A stretch of 50,501 bases of DNA from Methylobacterium gregans (lineage in GTDB: Bacteria; Pseudomonadota; Alphaproteobacteria; Rhizobiales; Beijerinckiaceae): contig NZ_BPQM01000071.1 in assembly GCF_022179245.1 (NCBI RefSeq), positions 1 through 50,501 of the forward strand, given 5' to 3'. Each line of letters starts with the position of its first letter. Positions within the stretch are counted from its first letter, which is position 1. The position numbers and the translations under genes are program-made. Positions 31,583 through 48,142 of the stretch are shown in pieces. The notes below the pieces were generated by a model. The model saw only the letters and a list, made by a program, of their open reading frames with translations. It did no database searches and was not told the DNA's origin.

Positions 31583-32512
31583 ATGAGCGCGCGCTGCTCG
31601 CTCATCGTCAACGGCAAGGCCGTGCGCGTCTCAACCGGCGACACGCCCGTCGAGGCTGCGCTGGCCGAGGGCATGATCGGGCCGATGCAGGCCCTGCACG
31701 GGACGGCCCTGCTCGGGCAGGCGCCCGGCCCGGCCGCCAGGCGTGCCAGGGCTCGCAGCAGGCGACCCGACGCCCTCAAGACCGCTCCCCTGCCCGGCCA
31801 GACCATCGAGCCGTCGGAGACGCGCGCGCTGCCGCAAGCCAGCCGCAAGGGCTCGTTGACCGATGTCCGGGTGCTGAGCCCGCACGTCGTCGAGGCGGTG
31901 GTCACACTGACGAAGCGCCTCGACCTGGAGCCCGGTCATCAGGTGGCGGTGAGCTTCGAGGGGCTAGCCCCGCTCACCCTCGCGCCGACGCTGCGGGTCG
32001 ACGGCACGACGGAACTCAACGAGCTGGTCTTCCACCTGCCGCGCTGCGAGCGGGACGGCTGCTTCGTCGAGGCGCTCGCCCCGAAAGCGGCCGTGAAACT
32101 CAAGGGCCCCCTCGGCCGCGGCCAGTACCGCCCGGGCGGCGGCCGGCTCGTCCTCGTCGCGGCCGGAACGGGCTTCGCGCCGATCTGGTCGATCGCCCAC
32201 GCGGCCCGCTACATCGAGCCCGCCCGCGAGATGCACCTGATCGTCGGCGCCCGCGACGCGCTCGACCTCTACATGCGCGACAGCCTCGACTGGCTGCGCC
32301 GCACGGGCGTCGCCCGTCTGGTGCTCACGGCCGATCGTGGCCGCCAGCGCCCCCCGGACGTGCGGCCGGGGCCGCTGACCGCCCACCTGCCGACGCTGCG
32401 CGCTACCGACGTGGTGCACGTGGCCGGATGCCCCTCGACGGTGGGCGCCGTCCAAGTGCTGGCTGCCTCGGTCGGCGCGCGCTGCTACCCGATCCCGGTG
32501 GATCTCGGCTGA
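31583..32512 (+). CDS. Ferredoxin-reductase-like protein with a Cys-less N-terminal domain
   Basis: 309 residues. The N-terminal part (about 1-40, LIVNGKAVRVSTGDTPVEAAL) resembles a 2Fe-2S ferredoxin fold but has no cluster Cys. A basic linker (ARRARARSRR) and a reductase-like module follow. The NAD(P)-binding VAAGTGFAPIWSI is clear (about residue 190) and the C-terminal HVAGCPSTVGAVQ replaces the usual CGPxxM. The flavin-binding RxYS of the FNR superfamily is not obvious. It resembles CDP-6-deoxy-delta-3,4-glucoseen/phenol hydroxylase-type reductases but lacks their cluster. The start has CCAGGAGACG upstream. Redox partner unknown. Confidence 0.75.
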   Translation: MSARCSLIVNGKAVRVSTGDTPVEAALAEGMIGPMQALHGTALLGQAPGPAARRARARSRRPDALKTAPLPGQTIEPSETRALPQASRKGSLTDVRVLSPHVVEAVVTLTKRLDLEPGHQVAVSFEGLAPLTLAPTLRVDGTTELNELVFHLPRCERDGCFVEALAPKAAVKLKGPLGRGQYRPGGGRLVLVAAGTGFAPIWSIAHAARYIEPAREMHLIVGARDALDLYMRDSLDWLRRTGVARLVLTADRGRQRPPDVRPGPLTAHLPTLRATDVVHVAGCPSTVGAVQVLAASVGARCYPIPVDLG

Positions 32513-32594
32513 CGCGGCGGGGACGCCGCAGGCTTCCCGCTCCTCCCGACGATCGGTCTCGACCTCTCGCGACTGTGCCCACCTGACACGGGAA

Positions 32595-32622
32595 GCGCCC
32601 CGTCCCTTCTGGGACGGGGCGC
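32595..32622. terminator. Bidirectional hairpin terminator
   Basis: Perfect 12-bp stem GCGCCCCGTCCC/GGGACGGGGCGC with a four-base loop TTCT, between the convergent reductase-like gene and glgP (18 bases beyond the glgP stop). No long T-tract in either direction. Confidence 0.7.
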
Positions 32623-32639
32623 CGACCTCGAAACCGCGC

Positions 32640-35168
<2,529 letters not shown>

Positions 35169-35507
35169 GTCAAATCCCCCATTCAAGGCCCCGCTGCGTC
35201 TCTGCGCATCCGTTGCCGCCTCCGGATTGATCCTGGATGGCCGGCCCGGCGTTCGGGGCTGGTGATCCTGCGACCGCGTTGCGGCCGTGTGAAGGCGCGT
35301 CTGAGGCATGAATCGGCCTCTGCAAGCGATGTGCCGCCCGCACTGTGATGCGTTCGACACAAATCGCCTGACTGGGAGTCAGTGTTCACCACCCAGGTTG
35401 AAGCAATGCTGAATGCGCCGGATCGATCCCTTCGGCCGGCGCATCATCCGGTCGCCTCGACCGCGCCGAAGAGCTAACCCTGTCAGCGCGATTCAACGAG
35501 GGGCGAC
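35169..35507. other. Divergent promoter region between glgP and the GH13 gene
   Basis: 339 bases without a gene. It must contain promoters for both directions. Visible symmetry: CTGACT-GGG-AGTCAG (35368-35382), a possible operator, and ATGCGCCGG/CCGGCGCAT (35413-35444), a hairpin in the leader of the rightward gene. GAGGGG precedes the ATG at 35508. No known regulator consensus was recognised. Confidence 0.5.
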
Positions 35508-37094
35508 ATGACTGAAACCGTCTGGTGGAAGCGCGGAACCGTCTATCAGGTCTATCCCCGCTCGTTCCAGGACAGCAACGGCGACGGCGTCGGCGATCTC
35601 GCGGGCATCACGCGGCGGCTCGACTATCTCGCCTGGCTCGGCGTCGACGCGGTCTGGATCTCTCCGGTCTATCCCTCGCCGATGGCCGATTACGGCTACG
35701 ACGTCGCGGATTACTGCGGCATCGACCCCCTTTTCGGTTCGCTCTCCGATTTCGATGAGTTGGTGGCGCAAGCCCATCGGCGCAAGCTGAAGGTGATCCT
35801 CGACTTCGTGCCGAACCACACCTCGATCGCGCATCCGTGGTTCACGGAGGCGCGGGCCTCTCGGGAAAACCCGCGGCGCGACTGGTACATCTGGCGTGAT
35901 CCGGGGCCGGACGGCGGACCGCCGAACAACTGGCTCTCGAATTTCGGCGGCCCGGCCTGGACCCTCGATCCGGCCACCGGCCAGTACTACTACCACGCCT
36001 TCCTGCGCGAGCAGCCAGACCTGAACTGGCGCAACCCCGCGGTGCGGGCGGCGATGTACGACGCCCTGCGCTTCTGGCTGGAGCGCGGCGTCGACGGGTT
36101 CCGGGTCGACGTGATCTGGCACCTGATCAAGGACGATTCGTTCCGCGACAACCCCGCCAACCCGCACTTCGCCGAGCACCTGCCGGAGATCAACCGCTTC
36201 CATCAGGTCTACTCCGCCGACCGGCCGGAGGTGCTCGACGTGATCGCCGAGATGCGCGCCGTGCTGCGCGCCTACGGCGAGCGGGTTCTGATCGGCGAGA
36301 TCTACCTGCCGCTGGAGCGGCTGATGGCCTATTACGGCCCCGACCTCTCGGGCGCCGACATGCCCTTCAACTTCCAGCTCATCCAGACGCCCTGGCGCGC
36401 CGACGCGGTGCAGGAGCTGGTGGAAAACTACGAGGCGGGGCTGCCCGAGGGCGGGTGGCCGAACTGGGTGCTGGGCAACCACGATCAGCCCCGGATCAGC
36501 GCGCGCATCGGCGAGGAACAGGCCCGCATCGCCGCGATGCTGCTGCTCACCCTGCGGGGCACGCCGACCCTCTACTACGGCGACGAGCTCGGGCTCGGCC
36601 ACGTGCCGATCCCGCCGGAGCGCGTGCGCGACCCCTGGGAGCTCAACGAGCCCGGCCACGGGCGCGACCCGGAGCGCACGCCGATGCAGTGGGAGCCGGG
36701 GCCTCGGGCGGGCTTCAGCACCGCCGAGCCCTGGCTGCCGCTCTCGCCCGACCACGAGACGCGCAACGTCGAGTGCCTGCAGGACATGCCCGGCTCGATC
36801 CTGACGCTCTACCGCCGTCTGCTGGCGCTGCGCCGTGAGCACCCTGCCCTCGCGGTGGGCAGCTACCGCACGCTCGCGCTCGGCCTGCCCGACATCCTCG
36901 CCTACGAGCGGAGCGTGGGCGACGCGCGCCTCCGGGTGATCCTCAATTTCGGTACGGCGGCGCACGAGATCCCCCTGCCGGAAAGCGAGACCTGGACGGT
37001 CCTTCTCTCGAGTCGGGGCGGCCGGGCCGGCGAGCGGGGTGCCGGTCGGACCGTCCTGGGCGGGGCCGAGGGGCTCATCCTGATGCAGTCCTGA
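35508..37094 (+). CDS. GH13 alpha-glucosidase (oligo-1,6-glucosidase type)
   Basis: 528 residues; cytoplasmic alpha-amylase-family enzyme. Region I DFVPNHTS, nucleophile Asp in GFRVDVIWH (about residue 199), acid/base Glu in IGEIYLP (about 264) and third Asp in GNHDQPRI (about 325) are all present, as is the N-terminal VYQVYPRSFQDSNGDGVGDL typical of GH13 alpha-glucosidases. In this context it probably trims malto-oligosaccharides from glucan turnover. Exact linkage preference (alpha-1,4 or alpha-1,6) cannot be read from sequence; TreZ is unlikely. It precedes glgA on the same strand with an intervening EcfG-like promoter. Confidence 0.9.
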   Translation: MTETVWWKRGTVYQVYPRSFQDSNGDGVGDLAGITRRLDYLAWLGVDAVWISPVYPSPMADYGYDVADYCGIDPLFGSLSDFDELVAQAHRRKLKVILDFVPNHTSIAHPWFTEARASRENPRRDWYIWRDPGPDGGPPNNWLSNFGGPAWTLDPATGQYYYHAFLREQPDLNWRNPAVRAAMYDALRFWLERGVDGFRVDVIWHLIKDDSFRDNPANPHFAEHLPEINRFHQVYSADRPEVLDVIAEMRAVLRAYGERVLIGEIYLPLERLMAYYGPDLSGADMPFNFQLIQTPWRADAVQELVENYEAGLPEGGWPNWVLGNHDQPRISARIGEEQARIAAMLLLTLRGTPTLYYGDELGLGHVPIPPERVRDPWELNEPGHGRDPERTPMQWEPGPRAGFSTAEPWLPLSPDHETRNVECLQDMPGSILTLYRRLLALRREHPALAVGSYRTLALGLPDILAYERSVGDARLRVILNFGTAAHEIPLPESETWTVLLSSRGGRAGERGAGRTVLGGAEGLILMQS

Positions 37095-37166
37095 CACGCG
37101 GATGCTGCATCGCGGCGAAGCCCGCGAAAACGCCATGTTCGGCTGGCCTAATTTGTGCGACGCACA

Positions 37167-37191
37167 GGAACCGACCCGGCTCGGGAGCGTT
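37167..37191 (+). promoter_or_regulatory. EcfG-type general stress promoter before glgA
   Basis: GGAAC (37167-37171), a 16-base spacer, then CGTT (37188-37191): an exact match to the alphaproteobacterial EcfG/PhyR consensus GGAAC-N16/17-CGTT. It lies in the gap after the GH13 gene. Roughly half a chance match is expected per window of this size and composition, so position is the main support. Confidence 0.5.
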
Positions 37192-37260
37192 GCCATGTCG
37201 AACTTGGCCGCGGGCGCCTCAGCCCGTCTCGGGCGATCCGCCCGTATCGAGAACGCTGCA

Positions 37261-38787
37261 ATGAGTTTTTGGGGTTGTTCGGACGGCGAGAGCCACGAGC
37301 CGCAGCGTTGCCTTGCGCCCGATCCCTCCCTCGACTCTCGAACCTCACTACAGCCGCGCGTGCTGTTCGCCACGCCGGAGATGGCGGATTTCGTGAAGAC
37401 CGGCGGCCTCGGTGAGGTCGCGGGCGCGCTGCCGCGCGCGCTGCGCCGCGACTTCGACGTGCGCGTGCTGATCCCCGGCTACCGACAGGTTCGTGCGGCC
37501 CACCCCGATATCCCCGTGGTCGCCCGCCTCAACGGCTATGCGGGGGTGCCGGCCTGCGATCTCGGCCTCATCGAGACGGATGACGGGCTGCAGATCTACG
37601 TCCTCATCAACGCCGACCTGTTCGAGCGCGACGGCACGCCCTACGGCGATGCGGGGGGTGATTTCGGCGACAACGACCTGCGCTTCGCGCGGCTCAGCCT
37701 CGCCGCCGCCGAGATCGCGGTCGGCGCCGACCCGGCCTGGCGCGCGGATCTCCTGCACCTCAACGACTGGCAGGCGGCCCTCGCCCCGGCCTATCTCGCG
37801 TGGCGGGGCCTGCGCGTACCGAGCGTTCTGACGATCCACAATCTCGCCTACCAGGGCCTGTTCCCGCAGGCCAATCTCGGCCGGCTCGGCATGCCCGACT
37901 CCGCCTTTCAGGTGAACGGCGTGGAGTTCTACGGTCAGCTCTCCTTCCTGAAGGCGGGCATCTACTACGCCTCGTACGTCACGACGGTGAGCGAGACCTA
38001 CGCCCGCGAGATCCAGACGCCGGACATGGGTTGCGGTCTCGACGGGCTGCTGCGCACCCGGGCCAGCCAGGGCCGGCTCGCCGGCATCCTCAACGGCATC
38101 GACGAGAGCTGGGATCCGCGCACCGATCCGTACCTCGCCACCCGCTTCGAGGCCGACGACTGGAAGGGCAAGCGCGCCAACGCCGAGGCCGTGCGTCAGC
38201 ATTTCGGCCTCGCGGTCTCGCGCGGGCCGCTCTTCGCGATCGTGTCGCGGCTGGTCCACCAGAAGGGCATCGACCTCTCGATCCAGGCGGCGGAGACCAT
38301 CGTGGCCGAGGGCGGCCAGATGGTGGTGATCGGCCAGGGCGAGGGCCGCTTCGAGAACGCCCTGCGCAACCTCGCCCGCAAGTACCCGGAGGCGGTCGGC
38401 GTGCATGTCGGTTTCGACGAGGCGGATGCGCGCCGGATGTTCGCGGGCAGCGACTTCCTGCTGATGCCCTCGCGCTTCGAGCCCTGCGGCCTCGCCCAGA
38501 TGTACGCCCAGCGCTTCGGCTCCCTGCCGATCGTGCGGCGCACCGGCGGCCTCGCCGACACGGTCGAGGATGGGGTGACGGGCTTCAGCTTCTCGGAGAA
38601 GGACGAGGGCGGCTTCGGTGGCGCGGTCCGGCGCGCGCTCGACACGTTCGGGCAGAAGAAGCGCCTCAACACCATGCGCCGGACCGCGATGGGCCGCAGC
38701 TTCGGCTGGGACAACTCGGCGGCCCATTACGCCGCCCTCTACGCCCGCGCCTTCGGCAACGCCGCGCCGCGCTGGCGCGCGGCCTGA
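37261..38787 (+). CDS. glgA: Glycogen synthase (GT5)
   Basis: About 508 residues from the chosen start; adds glucose from ADP-glucose to glucan ends. The ADP-glucose-binding KTGGLGEVAGALP follows the VLFATPEM strand, where E. coli GlgA begins. Other GT5 segments are LHLNDWQAALAP, LTIHNLAYQG and the C-terminal PSRFEPCGLAQMYAQRFG with RRTGGLADTV. The start is uncertain: ATG 37261 lies downstream of the EcfG-like promoter; ATG 37195 has a better ribosome site but would sit on that promoter's start point; GTG 37360 would give the usual ~475 residues. No glgC is in the window. Confidence 0.93.
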   Translation: MSFWGCSDGESHEPQRCLAPDPSLDSRTSLQPRVLFATPEMADFVKTGGLGEVAGALPRALRRDFDVRVLIPGYRQVRAAHPDIPVVARLNGYAGVPACDLGLIETDDGLQIYVLINADLFERDGTPYGDAGGDFGDNDLRFARLSLAAAEIAVGADPAWRADLLHLNDWQAALAPAYLAWRGLRVPSVLTIHNLAYQGLFPQANLGRLGMPDSAFQVNGVEFYGQLSFLKAGIYYASYVTTVSETYAREIQTPDMGCGLDGLLRTRASQGRLAGILNGIDESWDPRTDPYLATRFEADDWKGKRANAEAVRQHFGLAVSRGPLFAIVSRLVHQKGIDLSIQAAETIVAEGGQMVVIGQGEGRFENALRNLARKYPEAVGVHVGFDEADARRMFAGSDFLLMPSRFEPCGLAQMYAQRFGSLPIVRRTGGLADTVEDGVTGFSFSEKDEGGFGGAVRRALDTFGQKKRLNTMRRTAMGRSFGWDNSAAHYAALYARAFGNAAPRWRAA

Positions 38788-38797
38788 ACCGGGATTT

Positions 38798-38883
38798 CAA
38801 AGGGCCCCAGGCCCTTTGGCAGGGTTCGAGGCGGAACCCTGAACGGCGATGCCCTGGCCCCCCGAAAGGTCGTCGACCTTTCG
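38798..38883. repeat. Hairpin modules after glgA, like those at 8305
   Basis: Three perfect inverted repeats: CAAAGGGCC-CCA-GGCCCTTTG (38798-38818), CAGGGTTC-N6-GAACCCTG (38820-38841) and CGAAAGGTCG-T-CGACCTTTCG (38863-38883). The order AAAGG-stem then CAGGGT-stem repeats that at 8305-8348, and the last stem shares its outer CGAAAGG/CCTTTCG with the one at 8305. This suggests a family of mobile or selected 3'-end elements. Confidence 0.65.
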
Positions 38884-38898
38884 AGACCACGACCATCA

Positions 38899-38933
38899 CG
38901 AGAGGCGCGCGGGGCCGACCCGCGCGCCTCTCG
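38899..38933. terminator. Strong hairpin between convergent glgA and glgB
   Basis: A 15-bp perfect stem CGAGAGGCGCGCGGG/CCCGCGCGCCTCTCG with a five-base loop, six bases beyond the glgB stop. It probably ends the leftward glg-tre operon and stops read-through from glgA. Confidence 0.75.
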
Positions 38934-38938
38934 CGTTC

Positions 38939-41215
38939 TCAGCGCTGCAGCACGAAGATCGTCGTGCCGAGCGGCGGCAGGGTCAGGTTCAGGGACTGCG
39001 CCTGCCCGTGGCTCGGGCTGTCGTCGCTGTGCAGGCCGCCCTGGTTGCCGACATTCGAGCCGCCGTAGACCTCGGCGTCTGAGTTGAAGGCCTCGCGGTA
39101 GAAGCCCGCCTCCGGCACGCCGATGCGGTAGCCCTGGCGCGGCACGGGCGTGAAGTTCGAGACGACGATCGCGATCTCGCCCGGCTCCTTGCCCTTGCGG
39201 GCCCAGGCAATGACGCTGTTGTCCTGGTCGTCCGCCACCAGCCACTGGAAGCCGCCCGCCTCGACGTCGCGGCTGTAGAGGGCCGGGGTCGAGGTATACA
39301 GATGGTTGAGGTCGCGGATCGCGTCCTTCACGCCCCGGTGCAGCGGATCTTCGAGCAGGTGCCAGTCGAGGGATTGATTGTGGTTCCACTCGCGCTCCTG
39401 GCCGAACTCGCCGCCCATGAAGAGCAGCTTCTTGCCCGGGTGCCCCCACATGAAGCCGAAATAGGCGCGCAGGTTCGCGAACTTCTGCCAGCGGTCGCCC
39501 GGCATCTTGCCGAGCAGCGAGCCCTTCCCGTGCACGACCTCGTCGTGGGACAGCGGCAGCACGAAGTTCTCGGAGAAGGCGTAGAGCAGGCCGAAGGTCA
39601 GGTCGTGGTGGTGGTAGCGCCGGTGGATCGGCTCCTTCGAGATGAACTGCAGGGTGTCGTGCATCCACCCCATGTTCCACTTGAAGCCGAAGCCGAGGCC
39701 GCCCGTGTAGGTCGGGTGCGAGACGCCGGGCCAGGAGGTCGATTCCTCCGCCACTGTGATCGTCCCGGGGGCGTGCGCGTAGGTCGCCTCGTTGGTCTTC
39801 CGGAGGAAATTGATCGCGTCGAGGTTCTCGTTGCCGCCGTACTGGTTCGGGATCCACTCGCCCGCGCGGCGCGAGTAATCGAGGTAGAGCATCGAGGCGA
39901 CCGCATCCACGCGCAGGCCGTCGAGGTGGTAGTGCTCCAGCCAGAACCGGGCGTTGGCGGCGAGGAAGGTCGCGACCTCCGTGCGCCCGAAATTGTAGAT
40001 GTAGGTGCCCCAATCCTGGTGGAAGCCTTGGCGCGGATCGGCATGCTCGTAGAGATGCGTGCCGTCGAACAGGCCGAGCCCGTGCGCGTCGAGCGGGAAG
40101 TGGCCCGGCACCCAGTCGAGCAGAATGCCGATGCCGGCCTCGTGCGCCGAATCCACGAAGGCCGCGAACTCCTCCGGCGTGCCGAAGCGGCTCGTCGGCG
40201 CGAAGAGCGAGACCGGCTGGTAGCCCCACGACCCGTCGAACGGGAACTCGGTGATCGGCAGGAGCTCGATATGGGTGAAGCCCATCTCCTTGACGTAGGG
40301 GATGAGCCGCTCCGTCATCTCCTTGTAGGTGAGGTAGCGGTTGCCCTCGTCGGGTACCCGCGCCCACGAGCCGAGATGGACCTCGTAGATCGAGATCGCG
40401 CTGTGGCGCGGGTCGCGCGCGCCGCGCGTCTCCATCCAGCTCTTGTCCTGCCACTCGTAGCGTGTGGCGCCGTTGAGGACGGAGGCGGTCTCCGGCGGGT
40501 GCTGGGCCCGGAAGGCGACGGGATCGGCCTTCAGCGGCAGCACTGAGCCGTCGGGGCCGCGGATCTCGAACTTATAGGTCTGCCCCACCTTCAGGCCGGG
40601 GACGAACAGCTCCCAGACACCGCCGTCCTGCCACTGCCGCATCGGGTGGCGGCGGCCGTCCCACTCGTTGAAATCGCCCACCACGCTGACGCGCCGGGCG
40701 TTCGGCGCCCAGACGGCGAAGCGGAAACCGTCGATGCCGTCGAGGTTGCCCTGCTGGGCGCCGAGGATCCGGTAGACGACGTTCGTGCCCACCTCGCGCA
40801 GCGCGTTGACGTCGTGCTGCTCGATCGAGGAGCCGAAGCTGTAGGGATCGTAGCGCTTGCGCCGCGACCCGTCCCAGTGCTCGACTTCGATCTCGTAGAG
40901 CGGGCGGCCCTCGCCCTTCACCGAGGCGATGAAGAAGCCGTCCGGGTGGCGCCGCTCGAACGGTATGCTGCGCCCGGCAGTCAGGAGCGTGGCCGCGCGC
41001 GCCTCGGGCAGCACCGCGCGGACCTCCCAGGCGCCGGGTCCGACCTGGTGCGGACCGAGAATCCCGAAGGGGTCGCCGTGATCGGCCGCCATCACCGCCT
41101 TGATCGTGTCCGGGTGGAGGCTCGGACGCGCGGCGGGCGGCGGCGCCTCGGCGGCCCGGGGCGGAGCAGATCCGCGCTCGGTTCCGCTCGCGAAGCTGTC
41201 GTCGATCGCCGTCAT
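38939..41215 (-). CDS. glgB: 1,4-alpha-glucan branching enzyme
   Basis: 758 residues. GH13 enzyme forming alpha-1,6 branches in glycogen. N-terminal CBM48-type modules (about residues 30-230) precede the catalytic barrel: nucleophile Asp in LRVDAVASM (about 436), Glu in [10 protein letters not shown] (about 489) and Asp in [12 protein letters not shown] (about 557). Family marker [16 protein letters not shown] is present. Its ATG touches the treS stop with no gap (TGA then ATG), so it is the last gene of a treY-glgE-treS-glgB operon. Gene order implies it branches GlgE product as well as GlgA product. Confidence 0.97.
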   Translation of the reverse strand: MTAIDDSFASGTERGSAPPRAAEAPPPAARPSLHPDTIKAVMAADHGDPFGILGPHQVGPGAWEVRAVLPEARAATLLTAGRSIPFERRHPDGFFIASVKGEGRPLYEIEVEHWDGSRRKRYDPYSFGSSIEQHDVNALREVGTNVVYRILGAQQGNLDGIDGFRFAVWAPNARRVSVVGDFNEWDGRRHPMRQWQDGGVWELFVPGLKVGQTYKFEIRGPDGSVLPLKADPVAFRAQHPPETASVLNGATRYEWQDKSWMETRGARDPRHSAISIYEVHLGSWARVPDEGNRYLTYKEMTERLIPYVKEMGFTHIELLPITEFPFDGSWGYQPVSLFAPTSRFGTPEEFAAFVDSAHEAGIGILLDWVPGHFPLDAHGLGLFDGTHLYEHADPRQGFHQDWGTYIYNFGRTEVATFLAANARFWLEHYHLDGLRVDAVASMLYLDYSRRAGEWIPNQYGGNENLDAINFLRKTNEATYAHAPGTITVAEESTSWPGVSHPTYTGGLGFGFKWNMGWMHDTLQFISKEPIHRRYHHHDLTFGLLYAFSENFVLPLSHDEVVHGKGSLLGKMPGDRWQKFANLRAYFGFMWGHPGKKLLFMGGEFGQEREWNHNQSLDWHLLEDPLHRGVKDAIRDLNHLYTSTPALYSRDVEAGGFQWLVADDQDNSVIAWARKGKEPGEIAIVVSNFTPVPRQGYRIGVPEAGFYREAFNSDAEVYGGSNVGNQGGLHSDDSPSHGQAQSLNLTLPPLGTTIFVLQR

Positions 41216-44476
<3,261 letters not shown>

Positions 44477-44626
44477 CGCGTCGCTGCCTCATGCGTCGGG
44501 TCGGGTCGGGGCCGGTCCCGCCCGACCTGAGTCGGTGCGTGAACGGGGGAGATGCGGCTTGACCGCATCATCGCGGCAACAGCGCGGCGGACCGCGCCGG
44601 ATCGGTGTCTGGTCGCACGCGGGCGC

Positions 44627-48004
<3,378 letters not shown>

Positions 48005-48069
48005 GCGGGCCTCTTCGTCGTCTCGCGTGTGGGGCTAACGCCCGAGCGTCCGGCCTGCTCCGGGCGTGC

Positions 48070-48099
48070 GGCCCGCGAATTTTCTGCCATTCGCGGGCC
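48070..48099 (-). terminator. Hairpin between treY and glgE
   Basis: 11-bp perfect stem GGCCCGCGAAT/ATTCGCGGGCC with an eight-base loop, in the 138-bp gap between treY and glgE. There is no T-tract, so it may be attenuation, message processing or a leader structure ahead of glgE. Confidence 0.45.
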
Positions 48100-48142
48100 C
48101 TGGGGCCACTGTTTAGGCGGCCTTCATGTCAGGGCCTTGATG

